A stretch of 30,532 bases of DNA from CAMDMI01 sp044359055. GTDB lineage: Bacteria > Bacteroidota > Bacteroidia > Cytophagales > Flexibacteraceae. This document shows, piece by piece, positions 16,749 through 23,904 of this stretch. Each line of letters opens with the position of its first letter. Position 1 is the first letter of the stretch. Location: the NCBI GenBank assembly GCA_044359055.1, contig JBIKMV010000005.1, forward strand, positions 1-30,532, read 5' to 3'. The notes beneath the pieces were generated by a model that was not told where the DNA came from, did not search any database, and saw only the letters and a program-made list of their open reading frames with translations. The translations under genes and the position numbers were made by a program.

Positions 16749-16760
16749 CAGTCCTTTTCT

Positions 16761-16834
16761 GGGGAATTAGCTCAGCTGGCTAGAGCGCTACAATGGCATT
16801 GTAGAGGTCATCGGTTCGACTCCGTTATTCTCCA
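16761..16834 (+). tRNA. tRNA-Ala, anticodon GGC
   Basis: A 74-nt cloverleaf with no encoded CCA. The acceptor GGGGAAT pairs with ATTCTCC and contains the G3-U70 wobble that identifies tRNA-Ala. The anticodon arm CTACA / TGTAG encloses ATGGCAT, giving anticodon GGC (reads GCC and GCU). The D-arm has the usual AGCTCAGCTGGCTAGAGC form, and the T-loop is TTCGACT. The second T-stem pair (16811 with 16825) is a U-U mismatch. Confidence 0.96.
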
Positions 16835-16840
16835 CTTCTG

Positions 16841-16875
16841 AACCATCATGTTTATTCGGCATGATGGTTTTTTTG
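16841..16875 (+). terminator. Intrinsic terminator between tRNA-Ala and tyrS
   Basis: A perfect 10-bp stem (AACCATCATG, 16841-16850, with 16860-16869) and a 9-nt loop are followed by a run of T to 16874. It begins 6 nt after the tRNA and ends 12 nt before the tyrS ATG. An ATG inside the stem (16848) is in frame with tyrS but is not a likely start. Confidence 0.92.
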
Positions 16876-16886
16876 TTTCTGCCGCC

Positions 16887-18164
16887 ATGCCAAAAAACTT
16901 TATAGAAGAATTCAGATGGAGGGGAATGCTTCAGGAAATTACCCCCGGGCTGGAGGAGTGGATTTCTGAAAAACCCATCACTGGTTACATAGGATTCGAC
17001 CCCACGGCCAACTCTCTGCATATCGGAAGCCTGGCTACTGTACTTCTGTTGGTTCACCTGCAGCGGGCCGGACATAGTCCGATTGCCCTGGTGGGAGGTG
17101 CTACCGGGATGATAGGAGACCCAAGCGGCAAATCTGCAGAAAGAAATCTGCTGGATGCCGGTACCATCAGCGCAAATACGGATGCAATCCGGAAGCAACT
17201 GGAGAAATTTCTGGATTTTTCCCCCGGTCCTCAGCAGGCTCAAGTGGTCAACAACCTCGACTGGTTTGGTTCCATGTCGGCCATAGATTTCCTCAGGAAT
17301 ATTGGCAAACATTTGACAATCAATTATATGCTTGCCAAAGAGTCAGTTCAAAAGCGGATGGAAACGGGGATTTCCTTTACCGAGTTCAGCTATCAGCTCA
17401 TTCAGGGCTATGATTTCTGCTGGCTGTATCAAAACAAAGGTGTCCTTCTGCAAATGGGTGGCTCTGATCAATGGGGCAATATGACAGCCGGAACCGAACT
17501 TGTCAGGCGTATGACCGGAGGGGAAGTATTTGCTGTTACCACCCCGCTGGTCACCAAATCCGATGGCTCCAAATTTGGAAAAACCGAGGGAGGCAACATC
17601 TGGCTCGATCCGAATCTCACCTCTCCCTATCAGTTTTTTCAGTTCTGGCTCAATCAAAGTGATGCCGATGCCCCCGGTCTGATCCGCCGTTTCACTTTTC
17701 TTCAAAAACAGGAAATAGAATCTCTGGAAAAAGATCATGCCCTGCAACCTGAGCAACGCATTTTGCAAAAGAAGATGGCCGAAGAGGTAACCCGCCTCGT
17801 TCATGGTCAGTCTGGTCTCGAAACTGCCCTGCTCACAACGGGTGTATTGTTTGGAAAAGGAGAGTTAAAGGAGCTTGAAAGCATTTCAGAAGAACAGTTT
17901 CATATGGTAATTGCCGGAGTTCCCCGCTCGTCCATGGCGAATGCTGAGTTGAATTCCGACTGGACCCATGTATTGAGCGCTGCAACCGGGAATCAGATAT
18001 TTCCATCCAAATCAGAGGCAAGAAAAATGATTGCCGGCGGTGGCGTACAGGTGAACAAACAAAAAATCAGCAGCCCGGAAATTGCCGGTGTAAAACTACT
18101 GCGAGGCAAATACCTTCTGGTTCAGAAAGGGAAGAAAAACTACTTCCTCATTGAGACAGTTTGA
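16887..18164 (+). CDS. tyrS: Tyrosyl-tRNA synthetase
   Basis: Class I aminoacyl-tRNA synthetase that charges tRNA-Tyr; 425 residues, normal for the bacterial form. The HIGH-like motif is HIGS (45-48) within FDPTANSLHIGS, and the KMSKS-like motif is KFGKT (229-233). The tyrosine pocket is marked by Y34 in GYIGFD, the YQLIQGYDF helix and GGSDQWGN (191-198). An S4 RNA-binding domain occupies the C-terminus (SKSEARKMIAGGGVQVN). The ATG at 16887 starts MPKNFIEEFRWRGML, as expected. No T-box leader is visible. The only apparent upstream promoter is that of the tRNA, across the terminator, so read-through may supply its mRNA. Confidence 0.96.
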   Translation: MPKNFIEEFRWRGMLQEITPGLEEWISEKPITGYIGFDPTANSLHIGSLATVLLLVHLQRAGHSPIALVGGATGMIGDPSGKSAERNLLDAGTISANTDAIRKQLEKFLDFSPGPQQAQVVNNLDWFGSMSAIDFLRNIGKHLTINYMLAKESVQKRMETGISFTEFSYQLIQGYDFCWLYQNKGVLLQMGGSDQWGNMTAGTELVRRMTGGEVFAVTTPLVTKSDGSKFGKTEGGNIWLDPNLTSPYQFFQFWLNQSDADAPGLIRRFTFLQKQEIESLEKDHALQPEQRILQKKMAEEVTRLVHGQSGLETALLTTGVLFGKGELKELESISEEQFHMVIAGVPRSSMANAELNSDWTHVLSAATGNQIFPSKSEARKMIAGGGVQVNKQKISSPEIAGVKLLRGKYLLVQKGKKNYFLIETV

Positions 18165-18202
18165 TTTTTTTAGGCCTGAGATTTATTTCTGCTCTGCTTC
18201 GG

Positions 18203-18231
18203 TTGTTTTCGGAGGGATTGGCTTATTTTTA
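18203..18231 (+). promoter_or_regulatory. Promoter of the secreted beta-rich protein gene
   Basis: TTG (18203-18205), 18 nt, then TATTTTTA (18224-18231), seven of eight positions of TAnnTTTG. Predicted initiation is near 18238, leaving about 62 nt of 5' leader that contains the inverted repeat at 18257. Confidence 0.6.
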
Positions 18232-18256
18232 CTTTTTGGAATATTCCTTTCCCAGT

Positions 18257-18277
18257 CCTGAAAACCTGTTTTTCAGG
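18257..18277 (+). repeat. Leader hairpin
   Basis: CCTGAAAA and TTTTCAGG form a perfect 8-bp inverted repeat with a 5-nt loop (CCTGT). No T tract follows, so it is not a standard terminator. It lies 23 nt before the ATG at 18301 and inside the predicted transcript. Confidence 0.55.
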
Positions 18278-18300
18278 CATCAGGGAAATTTAATCAGTGA

Positions 18301-19647
18301 ATGAAAAGTAAGGTCTTGTTTGCGTTTCTGGTCTGGATAAGTCAGATTTTTTCATCTGAAGCACAGGATTTTACACGGTTTTATGCCGATTCAGCCGAAC
18401 TGCAGTCTGCCACACGGTTCATTCCCCTGTCCACCGGAAAATTCTGGATTGGAGGTAACCGCCTTCCGGTCTCCGGTGATGAGCTGAAAGCATGGATTTA
18501 TCTTTTGGATGGTTCAGGTCAGATTCAGAAAAGGTTTCAGTTTGGCCTATCAGGATATCAGACACTTGCAGGCATGGGTTTGCTCCCCGATGGAAGGCTT
18601 GCCGGTGTTTTCAGCCGCAAGGCCCCTTCAGGAATCACCGAAAATTATGTTGCCATACTCGATTCCCAGCAAATTTTTTCAGTTCAGAAAATAGTGAATG
18701 CAGACAATGCCATTCTCGATGATGCCCTAGTGGATGCCGGGGGCAAGGTAGTGGTATGCGGATTCAAAGGATTCCCTGACCCGGAAGGCAACAATTTTTT
18801 TGTCGCCCGGATTCAGCCTCAGTCCGGGCTGGAAGACTGGATTTTTGATGAAGGATTTTCGCCCAACGACCACATAAAGAATGTTTTACAGGCCTCAGAC
18901 GGGACTTATATCATATGCGGAGATGTTCAGCAGGATACCTATAATCCTTATGTAGCCAAACTGGACAGCAACGGACAACTGGTCTGGGACCTTGTGCTGA
19001 CCTCTCCATGGAATGACGGTTCCCAGAAGCTTGCAGAAGATAGCCTGGGAAGAATCTGGCTGGTTGGCGAAACTTCTACAGCTGCCGGCCCCGAATTCGA
19101 CAATGCCCTGTTCATGATTTCTTCCGGTGGTCAGTTGCTCTGGCAGCAGATACTGGGTTCAGAGGGTCAGGATGCGGCATTTTTGATAAGAAGAGCCGAA
19201 AAAAATGGTTTCTGGATTGGTGGATATTCCAATGCCGCTACGGGTGGTCAGGGCCCCATCAGTCCTTTTCTGATGCGGATGAACCGGCAGGGTGAAAGTT
19301 TGGGAGAAGCATTCTGGCCATTCCCAACGCCCAGTCCGGTGTATGATTTTGCAGTTCGGGCAGATTCGGTTTTCTTTTTCTGCGGAATATCGGGTACACA
19401 GGCTTTTTTTATGAAAAGGACACGCCCGGTGTTGGCCCCTGTTTTTGTAACTGAAATGGAGGCAGCAGTCCGGATTCCTGAAAGCAGTCCGGATTTCTGG
19501 AACAGTACACCCATTGAAATTTTCGATTTTCTGGGAAGAAAAAAAGGAGTCTGGCCGGAAGCGGCACGGAATCTTTCTGCCCCGGCAATTCTGTTCCTTC
19601 GCAATTCCAGAGGCCACTCTCTTAAAATTTTCCTAAGTCCAAACTGA
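18301..19647 (+). CDS. Secreted beta-propeller-like protein with weak T9SS-type tail
   Basis: A 448-residue exported protein with a signal peptide (MKSKVLFAFLVWISQIFSSEAQ). The body repeats units of about 50 residues, each with a pattern like 'DGTYIICGDV...YVAKLDSNGQLVWD'. That is typical of secreted proteins that fold as beta-propellers built from 'data GG...' blades (also LLPDGRLAGVF, GGKVVVCGFK, LGRIWLVGET). The last ~60 residues (PIEIFDFLGRKKG, then ILFLRNSRGHSLKIF) resemble a worn T9SS sorting domain, so it may be a type IX cargo. No enzyme motif is visible. It has its own promoter and lacks an obvious terminator. The function is unknown. Confidence 0.75.
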   Translation: MKSKVLFAFLVWISQIFSSEAQDFTRFYADSAELQSATRFIPLSTGKFWIGGNRLPVSGDELKAWIYLLDGSGQIQKRFQFGLSGYQTLAGMGLLPDGRLAGVFSRKAPSGITENYVAILDSQQIFSVQKIVNADNAILDDALVDAGGKVVVCGFKGFPDPEGNNFFVARIQPQSGLEDWIFDEGFSPNDHIKNVLQASDGTYIICGDVQQDTYNPYVAKLDSNGQLVWDLVLTSPWNDGSQKLAEDSLGRIWLVGETSTAAGPEFDNALFMISSGGQLLWQQILGSEGQDAAFLIRRAEKNGFWIGGYSNAATGGQGPISPFLMRMNRQGESLGEAFWPFPTPSPVYDFAVRADSVFFFCGISGTQAFFMKRTRPVLAPVFVTEMEAAVRIPESSPDFWNSTPIEIFDFLGRKKGVWPEAARNLSAPAILFLRNSRGHSLKIFLSPN

Positions 19648-19843
19648 GATGCCTTTTTCAGGCTCTGACCACAAATCTAACAGATATCCAATCGGGTAGG
19701 TCCTTAACTTTTTGGGTAACAGGAAATGCACAAGCCGTTCATGTTCCGCTTTCCTGGGCTTTAATTTATGTGGGCTTTTTGGAAAATCTGAATAATATTT
19801 GCCCGATTTTTTTTTGCAAACCAATTCTCCAAACATTTCAAAC

Positions 19844-21283
19844 ATGAAACAAAGCAAATCCTCCACCAACTGGGGCGCATTTTCGGTTCTCATTTCTGTC
19901 TTTTTCTTCTGGGGCTTTGTTGCAGCCAGCAACGACATTCTGATTCCTGTTTTCAAAAAGGCATTCGACCTCAGTCAGGGCGAAAGCCAGCTGGTATCGG
20001 TTGCCTTTTATGTGGCTTACACCGTGGGTTCGCTCCTGTATCTGGCTGTTTCCCGCATGATTGGAGAAGACATTACCAACAAAATCGGATATAAAAATGC
20101 CCTTTCCGTGGGTCTGGCCATTTCCGCTTTGGGCACCCTCCTTTTTTATCCCGCAGCCAATACCGGGTCTTTCCCACTCATGCTCTCCGGACTTTTCATC
20201 GTAGGTCTCGGATTTTCTCTTCAGCAGACGGTGGCCAATCCTCTTGCCATTGCCCTGGGTTCGGCTCAAACCGGTTCGCAGCGTCTCACTTTGGCAGGCG
20301 GCATCAACAATCTGGGCACCACCATCGGGCCCCTCATTGTGAGTTTTGCCATCTTTGGTTCCGCTGCTTCCCATGATGCCAACATTGATATTGAAAGTAT
20401 CAAAACACCCTATCTGGTTCTTGGCCTGGCATTCCTGATTGTTGCCGCCATCCTGAAAATGTCTTCCATTCCCGACAGGCCGGCCATGGAAGAAAGTATT
20501 GATGAAGAAAATCCAACCTTTAAAAAGCAATCTGCTTTGCAGTATCCTCAGCTTTGGATGGGTATGATTGGGATTTTCGTTTATGTAGGTGTTGAGGTTT
20601 CTACGGCCAGTAATTTGCCTGCCTACATGGAAAAAGATCTTGGCTTTTCAATCAGCGGCGTAGCACCTTATATTTCTCTTTACTGGGCCAGCCTTATGAT
20701 CGGCCGCTGGACCGGAGCCGTAGAGGCCTTTGGTTTTTCTCAGGCAACGGAAAAGGTAGTAAAACTGATTGCTCCTTATCTGGCCTTCGCAGTTTTTCTT
20801 ATGGTGAATTCAATTGCCGGCCACGATCTCAGCCCATTTTATGTATATGCTTTGGTGATTCTGATTTTGATTGCAGCTGATCTTTCCAGCAAAGGCAACC
20901 CTGCCCGAATGCTGCTGATTTTTTCACTTCTGGGAGTGGCGGCTCTGTTTACAGGAATGTCCACTACAGGAATGACCAGTGTATATGCTTTCACCAGTGT
21001 AGGTCTGTTTTGTTCAACTCTCTGGCCTTGTATTTTTACTCTTGCTGTAAGCGGTTTGGGTAAAAAAACCAGTCAGGGCAGCAACTTTCTGATTATGATG
21101 ATTATGGGAGGCGGCATTGTCAGCTGGCTGCAGGGCGAAGTAGCAGACATAACCAATATTCATCAGAGTTACATCGTGGGAGTTGGATGCTTTGCGTACC
21201 TCGCTTTTTATGCCTTGCGGGTTGGTGTTATTCTGGAGAAACAGGGAATCCACCTCGACAAAAAAATTGCCGGCGGTCACTAA
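19844..21283 (+). CDS. MFS transporter, FucP/FHS-like sugar permease
   Basis: A 479-residue inner-membrane transporter with about twelve membrane segments, related to the fucose:H+ symporter family. The start is the ATG at 19844 (MKQSKSSTNWGAF); the frame opens earlier only from a TTG. The first helix has FFFWGFVAASNDILIPVFKKAF, where D31 aligns with FucP D46, the proton-coupling aspartate. FucP has a second acidic residue (E135 in LGPESSG). The equivalent segment here is LGSAQTGSQRL, without Glu, so coupling or substrate may differ. The sugar transported cannot be told from sequence. The gene stands alone, with a strong terminator downstream; AATATTTG at 19794-19801 is a possible -7 box. Confidence 0.88.
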   Translation: MKQSKSSTNWGAFSVLISVFFFWGFVAASNDILIPVFKKAFDLSQGESQLVSVAFYVAYTVGSLLYLAVSRMIGEDITNKIGYKNALSVGLAISALGTLLFYPAANTGSFPLMLSGLFIVGLGFSLQQTVANPLAIALGSAQTGSQRLTLAGGINNLGTTIGPLIVSFAIFGSAASHDANIDIESIKTPYLVLGLAFLIVAAILKMSSIPDRPAMEESIDEENPTFKKQSALQYPQLWMGMIGIFVYVGVEVSTASNLPAYMEKDLGFSISGVAPYISLYWASLMIGRWTGAVEAFGFSQATEKVVKLIAPYLAFAVFLMVNSIAGHDLSPFYVYALVILILIAADLSSKGNPARMLLIFSLLGVAALFTGMSTTGMTSVYAFTSVGLFCSTLWPCIFTLAVSGLGKKTSQGSNFLIMMIMGGGIVSWLQGEVADITNIHQSYIVGVGCFAYLAFYALRVGVILEKQGIHLDKKIAGGH

Positions 21284-21341
21284 TTCCTTTTGACTTTTTG
21301 TCCTCTTTCAGAAATAGGAGGATGAAGGCAAATGCTCTGGA

Positions 21342-21388
21342 AAGGCTCAGAAAAAGAACAAGAAATTCCTTTTCTGAGCCTTCTTTCT
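21342..21388. terminator. Bidirectional terminator between MFS and GT2 genes
   Basis: A 13-bp stem (AAGGCTCAGAAAA at 21342-21354 with 21370-21382) and a 15-nt loop are followed by a T-rich tail on the plus strand. It lies between the stops of two converging genes (21283 and 21408). Confidence 0.8.
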
Positions 21389-21407
21389 TTGCAAAGGATT
21401 GAAAATT

Positions 21408-22328
21408 TTACAGGTTGGTTTCGTCGACAACATACAGCGGCCTTCTTTTCACATTGGCGCTGATGCGGCTCATGTATTCACCCATAATGCCGAGCGTAAT
21501 CAGCTGTATGCCACCGAGAAACAATACCGAAACGATGATGGATGCCCAGCCTGGTTCAGAGTTGTGCAAGACATATTTTCCAATCAAAGCATATACCAGG
21601 GCTACAAAGGCAATGCCCGAAACCAAAAAACCCATCCAGCTGGCAAGCCTGAGGGGTGCATCGGAAAAAGAGGTGATGCCATCCAATGCAAAGCGAAACA
21701 TTTTGCCATAGGTATACCCCGTTTTTCCGCCCTGACGCTCATCACGGTCATATTCCACAAAAGTTTGTCTGTAACCAATCCACGAAATCTGACCCCGCAG
21801 AAATTTGTTTTGCTCCGTCATCGATCTGAGCACATCCACCACTTTTCTATCCATTATCCGGAAATCACCGGTATCCAGCGGTATTTCTATGGATGCAATC
21901 CGGGAAAGCAGACGATAGAATATTCGGGCTGTCCATATTTTGGCTCTGCTTTCTCCCTTTCTTTTTCTTCGGCGGGCATACACAACCTCGTAGCCTTCTT
22001 CCATCTTTTTTACCATTTCCGGAATCAATTCCGGCGGGTCCTGAAGATCTGCATCAATGATGATGATTCGATTCCCTTTGCATACATCAAGGCCGGCAGA
22101 AACGGCAATCTGATGTCCGAAATTCCGGCTCAGGTTGATATACTTTACACGAGTGTCGGCAGAAGCAAGTTGCTTTACCAGCCTGAGAGTTTGGTCACGG
22201 CTGCCATCATTCACAAAAATTAATTCAGTTTCCGGGATGATGCTTTGCATTATCGCAGTAAGGCGGCTGTAGAGCTTTTCTACATTGGTCTCTTCGTTGA
22301 AAACCGGAATGATGACAGAGTATTGCAT
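21408..22328 (-). CDS. Membrane-anchored GT2 glycosyltransferase (GtrB/ArnC-like)
   Basis: A 306-residue polyprenyl-phosphate glycosyltransferase. The GT-A domain begins SVIIPVFNEE, has VNDGS (39-43), the metal site DAD (92-94) and the QDPPE that follows. DTGDFRIMDR (152-161) and KFLRG (175-179) are the conserved acceptor-side signatures of this group. Two C-terminal membrane helices (about 231-250 and 261-283) anchor it. It likely makes a polyprenyl-phosphate sugar at the cytosolic face for later transfer outside. It is the second gene of a two-gene unit, starting 10 nt after the 179-residue protein gene. The sugar is not determinable. It is distinct from the soluble GT2 at 10945. Confidence 0.92.
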   Translation of the reverse strand: MQYSVIIPVFNEETNVEKLYSRLTAIMQSIIPETELIFVNDGSRDQTLRLVKQLASADTRVKYINLSRNFGHQIAVSAGLDVCKGNRIIIIDADLQDPPELIPEMVKKMEEGYEVVYARRRKRKGESRAKIWTARIFYRLLSRIASIEIPLDTGDFRIMDRKVVDVLRSMTEQNKFLRGQISWIGYRQTFVEYDRDERQGGKTGYTYGKMFRFALDGITSFSDAPLRLASWMGFLVSGIAFVALVYALIGKYVLHNSEPGWASIIVSVLFLGGIQLITLGIMGEYMSRISANVKRRPLYVVDETNL

Positions 22329-22338
22329 GGCTCAGATA

Positions 22339-22878
22339 TTAATTGTCAGACTTTTCGCCTGTAAATTGATCGTTGCTGTACCGGAAAAGCACATTGAAAC
22401 TGGTCAGTGAACCATAAATCCGGGTGATATATTGCTGCATTTCCACTTTTTCACTGTCTTCCAGCAGTTTATGGGCATTGATTTTTTGCTCCAGAACCCG
22501 AAGACGGTCTCTTACCATCACCAGTTTGTGGAAAAATGTTTCCACCGGAATTTCTTTGGGCTTCAAATTTGGGTCGGCAGGTTGCAGAACCAGGCTTCCT
22601 TTCTTCCACCTTTCGCCCAGCAAAACCGGTTCGCTGATATCCGAATATTCTTCCAGCAATTTTTTCAGGGTATAGCGCAAATCATAAACATCTACTTTGT
22701 CTTCGTCCGGCTGAAATGATTCCAGAATTTTGCATTTTGAAAGCTCAGAAGTGGGGATTTCGATGATACCTTTTCCAAAAAAGGCAATGCGGTAAAGGGC
22801 GGAAGACCAGGAGGCAATAATGCCTTCTCCATATCCGGGGTGTTCAATGCGGCTTCCGGGGTGCAGGGTAATGGCCAT
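22339..22878 (-). CDS. Uncharacterised protein with CarD-like N-terminal motif
   Basis: A 179-residue soluble protein. The start is the ATG at 22878 (MAITLHPGSRIEHPGYGEG), supported by a promoter placed just upstream; a longer frame to 22926 begins inside that promoter. The N-terminal 'GSRIEHPGYGEGIIASW' resembles the small beta-barrel of CarD and UvrD C-terminal domains (G-x-x-V-x-H-x-x-x-G-x-G), which bind RNA polymerase in CarD. The rest is predicted helical with charged heptad-like runs (VMVRDRLRVLEQKINAHKLL). No enzyme motif is visible. It is co-transcribed with the membrane GT2. A transcription-related role is possible on the motif alone and is not shown. Confidence 0.7.
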   Translation of the reverse strand: MAITLHPGSRIEHPGYGEGIIASWSSALYRIAFFGKGIIEIPTSELSKCKILESFQPDEDKVDVYDLRYTLKKLLEEYSDISEPVLLGERWKKGSLVLQPADPNLKPKEIPVETFFHKLVMVRDRLRVLEQKINAHKLLEDSEKVEMQQYITRIYGSLTSFNVLFRYSNDQFTGEKSDN

Positions 22879-22896
22879 TTTTATTTCAGAGTTCGG

Positions 22897-22926
22897 TAAA
22901 AATAAGTCCCTGTTCAGGGCCTGCAA
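22897..22926 (-). promoter_or_regulatory. Promoter of the CarD-like/GT2 unit
   Basis: On the minus strand: TTG (22926-22924), 19 nt, TATTTTTA (22904-22897), seven of eight positions of TAnnTTTG. Initiation near 22890 leaves about 12 nt of leader before the ATG at 22878. Confidence 0.7.
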
Positions 22927-23003
22927 TTACTTTATGCTTTTCAAAATATGCAATTTTTAAATCCCTGAAGCGGGTAAAGTACCGGCCATTCGTGGTTTAC
23001 TGT

Positions 23004-23033
23004 TTCATTTCCCGATAAATGGGCTCAATTTTG
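23004..23033 (+). promoter_or_regulatory. Possible weak promoter of tatC
   Basis: TTC (23004-23006), 19 nt, CAATTTTG (23026-23033): one mismatch in each element from TTG-N19-TAnnTTTG. It would start transcription only a few nt before the ATG at 23045. Confidence 0.3.
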
Positions 23034-23044
23034 CGGTCTGATTT

Positions 23045-23887
23045 ATGCTCAAATTTTTATCCAAAAGCGGGGAAAAGGGAGAAGAAGGAGAAGGCGAAAT
23101 GTCCTTTCTGGATCATCTGGAAGAATTGCGCTGGCACATTATCCGTTCGCTCATGGTAGTAGGCAGTTTGATGATTGTGGCTTTTTTTTCCAAAAAGTTT
23201 CTCTTTCATGACATCATTCTCGCCCCCGGCCGCACTGACTTCTGGACCTACCGCTTCCTGTGTAAACTTTCTGTTTTGCTGGAGCAGCCTTTTTTGTGCG
23301 TCAATCAACTTCCATTTATCATACAAAGCCGCACCCTTACCGGACAGTTCAGTACCCACATCGGGGTTTCATTTATTGCCGGTCTTGTTTTGGGCTTTCC
23401 CTATGTTTTCTGGGAAATCTGGCGATTTGTAAGTCCTGGCCTGTATCCCAGAGAGCGAAGAGCTACCCGTGGGGCCGTTTTTTTTGTCAGCCTGCTTTTT
23501 TTTGCCGGAATTTCATTCGGCTACTGGATTCTTTCTCCTCTATCCATCAATTTTCTGGCCAACTACCGGATTGATGAAAGCATTCAAAATGAAATAGACC
23601 TGATGAGTTTTATTGAAACGCTGATATTTATGGTACTCACCTGCGGGCTCATGTTTCAGTTGCCAATGGTTATTTTGGTGCTTGCCAAGGCAGGACTGGT
23701 CAGTTCGTCATTTCTAAAAATCTACCGCCGCCATGCTTTACTGATTATTGTGATTGTAGCTGCTATACTCACACCCAGTCCGGATATGTTCAGTCAGATG
23801 ATAGTGGCAGTACCCATTTATATGCTGTATGAGCTGAGCATCCTTCTCGCCTTCCGCACAGAAAAGTTATCCCGCATGGATAGCTGA
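23045..23887 (+). CDS. tatC: Sec-independent protein translocase TatC
   Basis: Core membrane subunit of the twin-arginine translocase that exports folded proteins with RR signal peptides; 280 residues with six predicted membrane segments. FLDHLEELRWHII (21-33) is the conserved N-terminal signature, and PGLYPRERR (131-139) is the first-loop region containing the conserved Glu (E137). The 18-residue acidic, Gly-rich N-terminal extension before MSFLDHL is usual for Bacteroidota, so the ATG at 23045 is kept; M19 is the alternative. No tatA or tatB partner lies in the window. Its stop is 17 nt from the converging oxidoreductase stop. Confidence 0.95.
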   Translation: MLKFLSKSGEKGEEGEGEMSFLDHLEELRWHIIRSLMVVGSLMIVAFFSKKFLFHDIILAPGRTDFWTYRFLCKLSVLLEQPFLCVNQLPFIIQSRTLTGQFSTHIGVSFIAGLVLGFPYVFWEIWRFVSPGLYPRERRATRGAVFFVSLLFFAGISFGYWILSPLSINFLANYRIDESIQNEIDLMSFIETLIFMVLTCGLMFQLPMVILVLAKAGLVSSSFLKIYRRHALLIIVIVAAILTPSPDMFSQMIVAVPIYMLYELSILLAFRTEKLSRMDS

Positions 23888-23904
23888 CCTACTGACCCTG
23901 ATTT

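Noticed and set aside
16848..16886. Longer tyrS start at the ATG at 16848
   Set aside because: This ATG is inside the tRNA terminator stem; the ATG at 16887 gives the expected TyrRS N-terminus.
19838..20530. 230-codon open frame on the minus strand
   Set aside because: Antisense to the FucP-like transporter; Gly/Asn/His-rich composition is typical of a reversed membrane protein.
21399..22223. 274-codon open frame on the plus strand
   Set aside because: Antisense shadow of the membrane GT2 gene, which has complete motifs and membrane helices.
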